This document shows, piece by piece, positions 11,601 to 22,191 of a stretch of DNA of 64,000 bases. This DNA is from Carya illinoinensis (taxonomy: Eukaryota; Streptophyta; Magnoliopsida; Fagales; Juglandaceae). The notes under the pieces are model-generated. The model saw only the letters and a program-made list of their open reading frames with translations. It was not told the DNA's origin and searched no databases. Position 1 is the first letter of the stretch. Each line of letters begins with the position of its first letter. Where the stretch lies: contig NC_056755.1 of the NCBI RefSeq assembly GCF_018687715.1, forward strand, positions 11,777,501 through 11,841,500. Direction: 5' to 3'. The translations under genes were made by a program, and so were the position numbers.

Positions 11601-11773
11601 TGTCCTATTAAAACTTTCTAACTATCTCCAATAATCAAAAACATACTTCTGATACCATAGTGAGTAATAACATCAACTATACGATTAATAGATTAGTGAA
11701 AACTTATCGGGTCTTCACGAGATTCCTAAAACCAATAGAAATTTCACCGTTAAATTTCTAGCGGGCTGTTACA
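8674..11773 (-). repeat. 5' LTR of the Gypsy element
   Basis: Near-identical to 424-3526. On the - strand it starts TGTAACAGCCCGCTAG at 11773. Its right flank TCCTCTTTCTAG has no counterpart left of the other LTR. It contains the hairpin array at 9133-9432 and long AT-rich non-coding sequence. It would supply the promoter of the element; I could not place a TATA box with certainty. Confidence 0.85.
9133..9432. repeat. Tandem hairpin array inside the 5' LTR
   Basis: The same three-pair arrangement of about 40-bp hairpin units (AATACAT...CCACA...TGTGG...ATGTATT) as in the other LTR at 885-1184, with scattered substitutions. Copy number is the same in both LTRs. Confidence 0.75.
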
Positions 11774-12224
11774 TCCTCTTTCTAGTTTACAGTCCTTAAG
11801 GGTTTTCCATCTTCCATAATCCATATTCTATTTAAAAAATGAGAAAATTGAGATTAAGAGAAAGTTTTATCTTGAAACCTTTGACTATAATCCACAGAGG
11901 TACAAACAGCGACTTTGGCAAGCTTCAACAATGGTGACGATGGTGAGCTCCACACAGAGAGGTGACAACATCGGGCAACGACGACGATTAGGGATCGAAG
12001 GGGATGGGAGTTAGGGATATTAATTCATGAATGAGGGGGACTGGGCCCCAGATGGCGACTCCATAGATGATGACGATGGCTGACGACGACAAACTCAACT
12101 GAAGCGATGACGATCGAATGGGGCTATGACTCGAGCACAGAGAGGGAGCTTAGAGCTAGGGCAAACAGTGCAAAAGACCAAAGTGTTTTAAGACTATATA
12201 TATACATATATAAAGTGAGGCAGG
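11774..12224. other. Intergenic, no gene seen
   Basis: Flank of the Gypsy element. It contains GA-rich and GACGA-rich stretches (11930-12110) that give short open frames but no recognisable protein. Possibly the remainder of an older repeat. Confidence 0.4.
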
Positions 12225-12395
12225 GTATATGTAGGGTGGGGCTCCACCCCATCTTGCCCCTGCCTCTACTGAGGTCCCGAAATGCGTGCGAGGCCCCCCA
12301 CCCCCCGCATCTGGTGGATGGGGTAATCCACCCCGCCACACAGGGGCGGGGCGAACGGGTGAAGGGAAACAGGGGCGGGGCCCCACTAGTTAATT
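12225..12395. repeat. Second GC-rich repeat block
   Basis: Runs of CCCC and GGGG (GGGGCGGGGC, CACCCCCCGC, GGATGGGGTAATCCACCCC) contrast with the AT-rich flanks. The reverse complement shares short motifs with 1-170, so the two blocks lie in opposite orientation on either side of the Gypsy element. The short ORFs on both strands are composition artefacts. Confidence 0.45.
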
Positions 12396-12429
12396 ACAAC
12401 TTAGGCTATTTGAGAATAAGAACATTTTT

Positions 12430-15400
12430 GGATATTTGAGTTGGTAAGAGGACCGCATACTTTAGATTTAGTTAGAATTATTAAGGTTCTATTGCAATAT
12501 TGATTTTAAGAAAAATGAAATTTCTAAATCTTGATTGGTATGGTAGTATTATTTCAGAAAATTTTTAGTGCTTAATTAATTTTGAGAAAATGTGCCAAGA
12601 GGCCAATGTTAGAATGACAAGTGGGATATTGAAAATTTTTTCACGTTATTGAGCTAAGTAATTTGGGTTAAATTTTTTATGGATTTAGGAAGGCCCAAGA
12701 GATTGGTTTATTAAGGGCCCAAGCTTTTTGGGTATAAAGACTTTGGTGACCCACTAAGGCCTTAGGCCCAACTTTGGAAATATAAAATTTTAAGCCATTT
12801 CTTGGAGGACACTAGAAAATAGGCCTAATGTAAAGGACATGAAGTCATTGGGCCTAACTTAGTAAGAGTGTAGGCCTTAGACCCAACTTGGAAGACCCAA
12901 CTTGGAAGACTTAAGATTTTAGGTCTCACTTTTTGGATACAACACTGTGGGCCTAACTTATTAAACCCTAGATATTAGGCCAAACTTAATGAGCATAAGG
13001 TCATTGAGCGTAACTTAGTAAGATTCAAGACTTTGGCCCAACTGAGGAAAGACCCAAAATTTAGGACCCAACCTAAAAGGCCTTTGAGGCCATAGGTAGG
13101 CCCCAAAAATCTGGACATAAGGTCCATATAATAACCCACTCCAAAGGCCACAACCAAGGCTTCTACAATTAATGGTCCAACAAAAGCCCAACTTATGAAG
13201 CCCAAAGCCTTGTCTTTTATTCCATTCTTCTAATTGAAGCTCACATATACCATACCATGGGTTTCCCTTAGACCCAAGATGAACCACATGCCCTTACGGT
13301 TTTCTCCCTACCATGGTCAAGTTTCTAACTTGAGTTAAGAAGCACTACTCATCTCACACATGAATAGTAACCCACACCATGATTTTTGCATAATTATCTT
13401 TAAATTATTTTTCTTCACATTTATGATCTAAAGTTTTTGGATTTTATAATTGCTTTTAATCACTCTTAGACATTGAAGGTTAGAATCAACCCAACCCATA
13501 TCACTTGGAACCAAGCCTTGACAATGCCGACGCAAACCACTAATCGATTGCTTCAAAGGGAACCATGTGCACTTCATCAGACCAACCCCTAACCCACATC
13601 ATTTTTACCATATTTTCAAATATAATTTCACTATTCATACCTCATCACATCACTCAAGGACTAGACCAAGAATTGGGTGAAATGGATCCAAGAAACCAAA
13701 CCAAATTCCAACCATTTCCTTAGAAAATCTAGTTGGAACCAAGCCGAATTGCACTTAGTCGCTTCAAGAATTTTCTGCACCTTTTTACCTCACTTCCCAT
13801 GCCACCTCCCTTGTATTTTTGTCCCTTGGAAGTGCTTCAAAGCACTCAAGTAAAAGCTTACCCAATTACATCCCCAAGGCAGCCCAACCGATTGGCTCAA
13901 AGAGACGCACTCACTTGAAATCACTTGGTTGAACCATCACCCATTTCGTCGCCCCTTTCATTTTCTGCTCAAGCATGATCACTTGGTAGCCACTCATGCC
14001 TCTCTTCCTCACCTGAAAAAGTCTTCAAATTATGGTCATAATGCCCCCAAATGAGAGCAAGAGGATGGGACAAAAGAGGATAAAAAATCTAGACAACTTT
14101 GAAGGAAACCCAAAACCGTTGGCTATGGCTCGCTTGTCTTATGGTTTTTTGTTTCAAAAATCTGAATCAAGCAACCCCTGCACCCATGGACGTCTTGTAG
14201 CCCTCTTACATGATGAATTATGACACTTTAGACCACTATTGAACTGAACCAAGTGATGTCACCCTTGGCATTTTGCACTCAAGCACTCCAGGTCCCACCT
14301 CCACCACTCACATTCATTTCCTTGGAGCCAAAACCAACGTCTCCCTCCCCTCTTGAAGCCTATAAATACCTCATTCATTTCCTCATTTCTTCACACCTCT
14401 CCTCCAAGCCTTTTCTTGAGTCTTGAGAGCATTTCTCCCCCTTTGTGAGCAACAAAGTGAAACCGACTGAAGTTATTGAGACTTCTTGAGTGAAGTTGTT
14501 TTAGGAGCTTTAAGGGCCACGATTTCTGTGAGTAATCTTGCCTTATCTTTTATTACATCTTATAATGACATATTAGGCTTTAATTTATAGCATGTGAATG
14601 AGGTTTTGATTGATTTTAATTAAGGTTTAGCATGCTAATGTCAAACCAGTTCAGATTTGATGTTTTTATGAAATAAATTACTTTGGATCAAATTTTTAAC
14701 CATGGCATCAATTGATATGATTTTATATGATTTACTAATATCTTAGAATGAATTTTGAACATTTAGTTTCAAAGTTGGAAGCATTCCATAATATGCTTTA
14801 ATTCTATCTTGTGTTGATCATCTAGCATGCATCGATTTTTATTCGTTTATGCTTAACTTATGGAAGTTTTGATCATTTTACCTAAGCTTGGAAAATGTGA
14901 ATTTAGAAAAGTTTTGTGATTGGGATAAGAATGAAAATGCATGATTTGACTAAGTTTTGAAACATCTTTGGGTAAGGAAAGCTAGAAACAACTTAATTGA
15001 TGGTTTAGTGAGAAGTAAAGTCTTGAAGCCATGTTTAAGTGTTGTGATGAACTTATATGATCTAATGCATAACTTTTAATTATCCCTAAGGTTATAATTA
15101 CTATTGGCACTTAATGAATTTGAGTACACATGCATCCATAGAGGTTGAATAGTTGAAAACACATCTAGGCCTTAATGAAATGCATGCCATGGGTTGAGTG
15201 TGATTAGCATAGTTTCACTTTGATTATTAAAATTATAAGGTCATATATGGAAGTAGAACATAGAAAATATGTGGTTTGTGAATTTTGGTAAATTTTGGGA
15301 CCTAATTGCAAATTGTGAAAATTTAGGACCTTAGTGAAATTTTGCTAAGTATAGAGGCAGTTTTGGAAATATCAGTTCTTGAATCCTTTTGATTATGAAC

Positions 15401-16801
15401 ATCTTTCTTACTTATGTGATTATTAACTTAGAACAACTCTTATTAGAACCGCACTAATTTTCTAAGCACCCAACAAGTTTATAAGTTAGCTTTTAACTTA
15501 CTATTAGATAATTTATTTATGATTCTTGTGTAAACGCCGCATTCATATTAAATGTCATTTTGAGCATGAAACATCATATGATACATCATTGAGTATTTGA
15601 TTACTTGCTTACATGATATGTGAAATTTTCATCATTTTTAGCATATTGCATATCAATGTAATTTTCACATGAAAGCGTGCTACATACTCACATGTCATGA
15701 AATACATTTTTCAAGCATAGCATGAAAATGAATTTTTTCATGGCCCCAAAGGGTAGTATGGGAAATTATCCTAGTGGAACTCCTCTGTCCACTCCGGAGT
15801 GAGTAAAAATGTAGTGATAACCCAAGAACAGTCAATGGGCTTCAAATGAATTCTTTTTAAAGAATGTCAGAGCAAAGTCATATATGGCACCTAATATTGG
15901 TGGGTGCATATAGTACGATGAAATGTTATTATACCAACGCATTAAGAATGATGTCTACAAACAAAGACGTAGTGTCAACATGAGTTGTGCTACGGTCACC
16001 GAAAGGTGCTCACAACGCATATGGGGAACCGTATTGTTACCATACGTATGTTAATGATAGCTTTAATAACGATGAAATGCTATGCTTTTGAAAACAATGA
16101 GGTATGAAATATTCTCTTTTGGAATATCATGTTTTTATAACAAGTGAAAAATGTTCTCTGAAATAAATGTGCATTAAAGTTTTTCTAATAGATGTTGAGA
16201 AATCTAGATGGGAGACAAATACAAATTTCTTTTATGCATATCATATTTATCATTAATCATGCATATGTTGTCTCTATGCAAGTTGGTTGTTTAACTTACT
16301 GAGATTTCAAATAAATCTCATATTTGTGGACCTATTACTATTCCCACCGAAATGGCAGAAGTTGTGTCAAGACCAACATTTAATGAATAGGATGAATCGT
16401 TGGTTTCAAATAGTTGAGGAGGACCTTGATCTGAAGATGAGTTGGACCTTGACTGAAGACAAGATATAATTTTGATGCTTATAAGTATTGACTATTTATA
16501 CTTTAGAGTTTATGAAAGAGTTGATCTAACCATAAAACTTGGATTAAGTATTTTGTATTAAGGAAATGATATCCTTAAGTTTGAACTTATGGTTTTTAAT
16601 ATTATTGGGATTGTTTAGTTCATTCTGACATAAATTTTTATAAGTTACCCTTATCCCATTGCAACTATTACATACTGCTAGTTGTATACTAAGATACATT
16701 GCATATTAACTATAATAAATTGGTGTATGTAACCTTGTGTTGCCTATCCAAACACTCCAAATCTCCGTTACATCCCAAGTAAAGGGTTTGGGGGCATCAC
16801 A
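12430..16801 (+). mobile_element. Probable solo LTR of a Tekay-like Gypsy family
   Basis: No coding frame is present over 4 kb. The 3' part matches the layout of the Gypsy LTR above read from its own strand: a CTGAGATTT...AAATCTCA step, then a TATTCCCACCGAAATGGCAGA segment, then AGGAGGA...TTGATCTGAAGATGAG. These parallel CTGAGATTTGTAATC, CATTCCCCCCAAATGGTAGA and GGAGGATCAGGAGCTGA there. It ends GGGGGCATCACA at 16801, a typical LTR end, and no gag or pol follows. A TATA box lies at 14361. The 5' boundary is uncertain and may have been lost; the GGCCCAAC-rich stretch at 12700-13210 may belong to it. Confidence 0.5.
14361..14368 (+). promoter_or_regulatory. TATA box within the solo LTR
   Basis: TATAAATA is preceded by a C/T-rich stretch and followed by CTCATTTCTTCACACCTCTCC, the composition usual just upstream of a plant transcription start. 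It is the likely promoter of the LTR and could drive read-through transcription toward TPP1, 3.2 kb downstream on the same strand. Confidence 0.5.
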
Positions 16802-17084
16802 AAAAGTGTTAAGCTCGTATTATTAGCTAATGTATAGATATATTTTTTAATATAAGAATGACTTTTAACCAAGTCAAGCTAATAAGTCAACTTGGGCATA
16901 AATACGCGGTGGGCCTTAATGAGATTTAGCCTAATCGAGTTAAGTTTTATTAGATATATGTTATTTACTAATTGAGTAAAAAAATACTTTCACGAACGAG
17001 GTTTTTATTTTTAACGAGTCAGAATGGATTCAAATTTCACCGCTGAATACCTAACTATAACAGATTAGTTGAGAGTGTTGAGGT
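16802..17084. other. Spacer between solo LTR and TPP1
   Basis: AT-rich sequence with no ORF or RNA gene that I recognise. TPP1/TPP2 promoter homology begins just after it. Confidence 0.4.
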
Positions 17085-17567
17085 GAAAGACGAGATGGGA
17101 CCCAAGACGGGGTGGACCTCCCACAATTCCTGCGGGTGTAATATAGAGTGGGTCCCACTAAAGAATTATTAATTTCTATTTATTTTTTATTTTTTGGGAG
17201 GGGCAACGATCGATTATATCTGTTTGTGTGCGGTCGCAGCTATAAAATGGGCCATGCTGGGCGTATGTTTCTCTTGCACCCATACAGCCATACTTTCGCA
17301 CTCTCCCCCCCTTTCGCCACAGCGCTCTCCTTCTGCTTTTCTTTTAACTCATATTCAAAGCACGAGTGCTCTGTACTCTTCATATTACCTCATTATTACT
17401 CTGTCTCGTACTCTGTTTTCCTCTTATCTCGGGTTTGAAGTTGTTTTTACAATTCAAAATCTATAATTTCTTTTATTCTGTTTTCGGTATTCATAGTCTT
17501 GGTTTGGTTCTCTTTCCAAGAGAAGGAAATAGTATGGTATGGCCAAAAGTCCTAAAAAGATGTAAAA
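17085..17567 (+). promoter_or_regulatory. TPP1 promoter and 5' leader
   Basis: The region from GGGACCCAAGACGGGGTGGACC onward is homologous to 62497-63012 in front of TPP2. A TATA box (TATAAAA, 17241-17247) follows TGTGTGCGGTCGCAGC, which is conserved in the sister promoter. A C/T-rich leader follows. Late in the leader are an upstream ATG at 17533 (20 codons, overlapping the main start out of frame) and a start-stop ATG-TAA at 17560-17565, two bases before the main ATG. TPP2 has neither. Confidence 0.7.
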
Positions 17568-19442
17568 ATGACGAAACAGAATGTTCTGGCCTCTGATACC
17601 AAATCTCGTGTCAACCTGGCAATTGATGTGGCCATGCCGGAACCGTCCGTTTTCACGACAGCAACGGCCGGCGGATACATTTCCATTTCAAGGCCTAAGA
17701 AATTTCTGAAGAACCTTGAGATCTGTGGGGAAGGAAGAACAACTGCTTGGGTTGACTCGATGAGAGCTTGTTCTCCGACCCGTATCAGAACCACGCCTTC
17801 TTTGGCCGACCATGACCAGAGTTACTGGATTGTGAGTCATAACATTTCTAAAAAACTAGCTTTTTTCTTTTCTTTTATTTCCTTTTTTGATGGTTGTGTT
17901 AGGTTTCAGAATGATGAATCTGATTATTGCTGTATTGTTGTTCAAAAACAGGATCACCATCCATCAGCGTTGGACATGTTTGAGCAAATCATTGATGCCT
18001 CAAAGGGAAAGCAGATAGTAATCTTTCTGGACTATGACGGAACACTCTCTCCGATAGTCGATGATCCGGATCGAGCTTTCATGTCTGATGCGGTTAGTTC
18101 TTCTGAGCTTCCTCGCTCGACTCATTTTAATTTTATCTGCCCTCGACTTTCATTTGACTTTGTCTTCTTTCTTCGTACAACTCAGATGAGAAAGACGGTG
18201 AGAAAACTTGCGACCTGTTTTCCCACTGCCATTGTGAGTGGGAGGTGCAGAGATAAGGTACACTTTATAAGTCGTTTCATTCTTTTATTTTCTTCTTGGC
18301 ACACTATCTCGATTCTTAAGTTTTAAATTACCTTTTCGTTTAAAGATCAAAGTTCGATCGCTTTTGAGTTAAAGAGTATTGTTGTTGTATAAACTGTAGG
18401 TGTATAGTTTCGTACGGTTAACAGAGTTGTACTATGCCGGAAGCCATGGCATGGACATTATAGGACCGGCAAAAGGCTTCAAATACAAGGAAGTGAGTGA
18501 GCCGAAGCTATTTTGTACTTCCTTTGATATCTTATAATTTCCATACTTTTCGTCCAAATAAGGAAAAAGAAAAAAAGAAGAAGATGCTGATTTAATTTTT
18601 TAAACAACTTTCTTTATTTTCATCTTTACGCTCTACAGGGTGGTGGTTGTGTTGTTCAGTTCCAAGCCGCGAGTAAATTTCTTCCGATGATCGACGAGGT
18701 TTATTTTCTTTGTATACGTGGTTATATTTATAAGTTGGATATACGGGTAAAAAAAGAAAAGAAAAAAAAAAAGGTTGGATATACGCGGCATGGGTATAGC
18801 AAGCGCACAAAGAACAGAATGAAGAGGAGTTAGCTGATCATTTCAAACATGAATTCTCAGGTTTACAAGCAGTTGGTGGAGAAAACTAATGCAACTCCGG
18901 GGGCTCAAGTGGAGCACAACAAGTTCTGTGTCTCTGTTCATTTTCGACGTGTTGAGGAAAAGGTGTATATATATATATATATATTTATATATTACGAAAG
19001 TCACAATCACAATCACTAGTACTATTGCCATGGTTGTTTTTAGTGCATGCATGTTTTGTCTACGTGCATGATCACCTTACTTAATATGTGCGTGAAAATA
19101 CAGAAATGGAATGAATTGGCCAAACAAGTTAGATCAGTACTGAAAGAGTACCCAAAGCTTCGACTTTCTCAAGGAAGAAAGGTACGTATATATGACAGAT
19201 GCCTCTGAGAATGACCTTAAAATCTTACTTAATGAAGTAGTCTGTCGATCTCCCTAGCTTCTAAATATTATGGTTTTTGCATAATAATACAGGTATTAGA
19301 AATCCGTCCTACCATAAAATGGGACAAGGGGAAGGCTCTGGAATTTTTGTTAGAGTCTCTTGGTAAGTTTTAATTTCAACCATGAAAATTAAATACCTAA
19401 ATTAAGATCATGGGCCTCCATTTATTTTCGTCCCCTTAAATT

Positions 19443-19480
<38 letters not shown>

Positions 19481-20249
19481 TTATATTTTTAATTTGACAC
19501 TAGTAGCTATAATACATAATAAATTAATCTTCTTTTTATAGGATTTGCCAATTGTACAAATGTGTTTCCTGTTTACATTGGAGACGATCGGACAGATGAA
19601 GATGCATTCAAGGTATCAATGTGTTTTAGGTCATATTAAATTTATATATATATATATATATTATATATATAATACACACACGTATGTATGTGTATGTTGC
19701 TCTGAAAGTCGATCGTATTCAATGGCAGACTAATGTTTTAAAGTTTGCCTGTCCATAGATATTAAGAGAGAAAGGACAAGGTTTTGGCATTCTTGTCTCC
19801 AAGTTCCCAAAAGAAACGAGTGCATCGTATTCTTTACAAGAACCAGACGAGGCAAGTACCGGGCCAAAACATGTATTTGATGTATTTTGATAAAAGAGAA
19901 ATAATATTTGTAATTGTAGTTGTGTAAATAACGTGCAGTCACTTTAAAAAAAATAAATTAATATAAGATTCACATAAAAAAATTAATTAATTTTTTAATC
20001 GTAGATTTCATTCTTTTTTAAAATGATTGCATGACGTTTATAATTTTACGATTATATGTAACATTACTCTCAATAAAAACTTGTAAACGAACGAACGTCG
20101 TTAATTACTTTTTGCATGCATGCCTGCTTATGCTAGAGCTGGGATGTGACTAATCAATATCAATTACTTTTCAATTTTTTTTATAGGTTATGGACTTTTT
20201 GAAACGCTTGGTCCAATGGAAACGACCGTCACACCGAGCACTGTTGTAA
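17568..20249 (+). CDS. TPP: Trehalose-6-phosphate phosphatase TPP1, 11 exons
   Basis: Dephosphorylates trehalose 6-phosphate to trehalose (EC 3.1.3.12), controlling a sugar-signalling metabolite in plant cells. Exons: 17568-17831, 17952-18092, 18186-18257, 18400-18492, 18639-18698, 18861-18962, 19104-19181, 19293-19362, 19542-19612, 19759-19851, 20187-20249. All junctions keep frame and give 368 residues, a normal plant TPP length. Motifs of the HAD phosphatase fold: [10 protein letters not shown] (catalytic Asp115 and Asp117), IVSGR (151-155), [10 protein letters not shown] (170-179), [10 protein letters not shown] (307-316). The variable N-terminus precedes the start of the catalytic domain at [11 protein letters not shown]. 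Introns are GT-AG except the last, whose donor is GC. It resembles the Arabidopsis TPPI/TPPJ clade. No defect is visible in the coding sequence. Confidence 0.95.
19930..20080. repeat. MITE-like repeat in the last TPP1 intron
   Basis: The stretch ACATAAAAAAATTAATTAATTTTTTAATCGTAG followed by TTTTAAAATGATTGCATGACG and TATGTAACATTACTCT recurs in similar form at about 48765-48925 and more weakly at 46160-46275. This indicates a short dispersed AT-rich repeat, probably a MITE. Confidence 0.45.
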
Positions 20250-21050
20250 GGTGTAAAGTACTAGGAATATGAAAATATCACCATCTTTAATATATATATA
20301 TATATATATGAAAGAAGTGATGGGCCATGGCCATTTGAGATGTGAAATTAGTATGTACAAATTTGCTATGAGTGGTACTGTTACACTTGCGACAAATTCT
20401 GTCGAATTGTCTCGACAAGACTATTGGACTTTTTTTTTTTTAAATATTTTTAAAAAAAATCATAATATCATTTAAAAAATATTTTCTTGATTAGTAAATA
20501 AAAAATTTTGAAAAAAATCAAAACTCATTATAAGTATACATCTTATCGGAACAACAAGCATTTCCCATGCTATGGTACAAGCACTTGATGGAACTAATTA
20601 GCTGATCCAATTAAATTTAATGCCGCTCTGGATAGAACAAATTAATAAGCCGGTCCATAATTCAATATTCCCCTACAGCTTAATTTCAGCTCGCAAAATG
20701 TAATTTACAATATTTAGTTGTCTTTGTTAAAAATTGGTATTATTTTATGCAAAAAGAAAGAACAAAATTGGTGAAGTATTGAGAAGTTTCATGGTTCTTT
20801 GGCAACATAATTATTTTCAAGTATTTTCAAATATTCTTAAATATTTCTTTTTCAAACATGGTTTAAACACAAAATATTTTGAATGTTGAAAATGTTTTGA
20901 ACTGTAAATACTGGTGATGACTATATGCTAAAGGCATTAAGATAAAGTTGTCAATCAAAGCAGGCTTATTGTCGTTGCTATTGTCAGTGATCTCTTATCT
21001 TCATTATGCTTGTTGAGAGAGACAGAGAGAGGGATTGATAGGAGATTTTT
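20250..21050. other. 3' flank of TPP1
   Basis: AT-rich intergenic sequence with a short TA microsatellite (20289-20308). It should hold the TPP1 3' untranslated region; no clear polyadenylation signal or second gene was recognised. Confidence 0.4.
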
Positions 21051-21205
21051 ATAGTGAGTTAAGATGAGATAATATAGATCGAATTGAAAGTTGAATAAAA
21101 TATTGATAAAATATCATTTTTATTTTGATATTTGAAAAAATCGAAATTTATCTTATATTTTGTTTGAAAGTTTGAAAAAATTATAACAATTAGATGATAT
21201 GAGTC
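21051..21205. repeat. MITE copy (GAGATGAG...TTGAATAAAATATT family)
   Basis: Shares ATAGTGAGTTAAGATGAGAT, AAAGTTGAATAAAATATT and TTTGAAAAAATTATAACAATTAGATGA with copies at 36160-36370, 45714-45893, 60810-61027 and, reversed, 35555-35730. It lies immediately left of the CACTA insertion. Non-coding. Confidence 0.6.
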
Positions 21206-21214
21206 GAATACATT

Positions 21215-21560
21215 CACTACAAGAAATTTTACTTTTAAGGATGAAATTTGTTAGAGACGAACTAAATTTCGTCCCTAAAAATAATTATTGGAGATTTTCA
21301 TCTCAAAATATGGATGACTTTATAAATCCATTCAAACGAATAAATATCCGTTTAAACTGGATCTTCTATGATGAATTAGATCATCTCAAGGAGTCAAAAT
21401 CATTCGAACTACTAGAATTATGTTTGAATAGAGAATTAATGCCCATTTGAATGGTGTATAGTCTGTTTAAACGGATATTTTGGAGGTAATTTAAATTAAA
21501 ATTTGGATGGACTTTTAAAACCTGTTCGAACGGTGAATACCTCGTTTTAAAGCAAAAACA
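21215..21560. repeat. CACTA left terminal and subterminal repeats
   Basis: After the CACTACAAG terminus come AATTTCGTCCCTAAAAAT and TTTTCATCTCAAAATAT, both mirrored near the right end. Then follow several variants of CCATTCAAACG and GTTCGAACGG in both orientations. Confidence 0.7.
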
Positions 21561-21865
21561 AGCGTTCGAACAGGATTATTTAATTATAATAATATATTGT
21601 TAAAGATGTCCAAAATATTAAAGTAATAAATATTTTTTCCATTATTTTGTTATCATTTTCAAAATATAAAAAAATGTGTATATATTATATATTATGATTT
21701 ACGGTGAATTAAAATATTTATGAATTCATAAATTAATTTTATGTAATTAATTTAAAAATATTTTAGTGATTTCTTTTATGTTAAATAAGATTTTTAGTTA
21801 AATAAATATTACTGACAAAGATAGTGTCATTTTTTATATGAACAGTAAGTATAATGAAAAAAAAA

Positions 21866-21982
21866 CGCCAAGAGCATGTGGCTCAGATGGTATGAGACCC
21901 AACCTCCATAAGAGAGGTCTTGGGTTCGATCCCCCTCCCCAATTCTCAATATAAAAAAAAAAAAAAAAATGAAAAAAAAAAC
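21866..21982 (+). mobile_element. tRNA-derived SINE nested in CACTA
   Basis: Contains RNA polymerase III promoter boxes: A box GTGGCTCAGATGG (21878-21890) and B box GGTTCGATCC (21923-21932), about 33 bases apart, followed by a short tail and a poly(A) run. The flanks AATGAAAAAAAAAC (21853-21866) and AATGAAAAAAAAAAC (21968-21982) are a likely target duplication. A related copy lies at 45509-45612. Some plant SINEs are this short (about 100 bp). Confidence 0.75.
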
Positions 21983-22191
21983 ATAATTAACAATAAAGAG
22001 AGTAGGAAAAATTAAAAATAAAAACCATACATTAATTAAATTCCAAAAGTCTAATGTTCGATACAACATAAAAAAGTAAAATAATAACTAAAACTATCTA
22101 TTTGTTATATAAATCAAAATCCTCTTGTAAAGTAGTTATGCCCCATTCATATCCTTAAACTTCTCCATGATTGGCTTCATGAACTCTTGCT

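Larger units (their letters stand above)
424..11773 (-). mobile_element. Ty3/Gypsy chromovirus (Tekay/Del-like), degraded
   Basis: A full-length LTR retrotransposon read on the - strand: 5' LTR at about 8674-11773, gag, protease, RT, RNase H, integrase and a C-terminal chromodomain-like segment, then a polypurine tract and the 3' LTR at 424-3526. Domain order PR-RT-RH-INT is that of Ty3/Gypsy. LTRs of about 3.1 kb and the chromodomain-like tail suit the Tekay/Del clade. The LTRs look about 97-98% identical by eye (roughly 10 differences in the first 450 aligned bases), so insertion is fairly recent, yet the coding region carries at least three frameshifts, five in-frame stops and an internal duplication. 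No clean target duplication was found: TCCTC follows the right LTR and is absent on the left. Confidence 0.9.

Noticed and set aside
12107..12439. Overlapping ORFs on both strands in the GC-rich block (also 2-326)
   Set aside because: High GC lowers stop frequency; the peptides are Pro/Gly-rich, present on both strands, and match nothing.
17148..17466. ORFs overlapping the TPP1 promoter and leader
   Set aside because: They start at or before the TATA box and are not conserved as protein at the TPP2 promoter; the DNA conservation is that of a promoter and leader.
17568..18326. A 252-codon open frame read straight through the first TPP1 introns
   Set aside because: Consensus donors and acceptors and the TPP2 and family alignments show that introns lie inside it; the residues read from introns are not TPP-like.
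21866..21982. A functional tRNA gene
   Set aside because: The A and B boxes are present, but the sequence cannot be folded into a complete cloverleaf by eye, carries a poly(A) tail and has a relative elsewhere.
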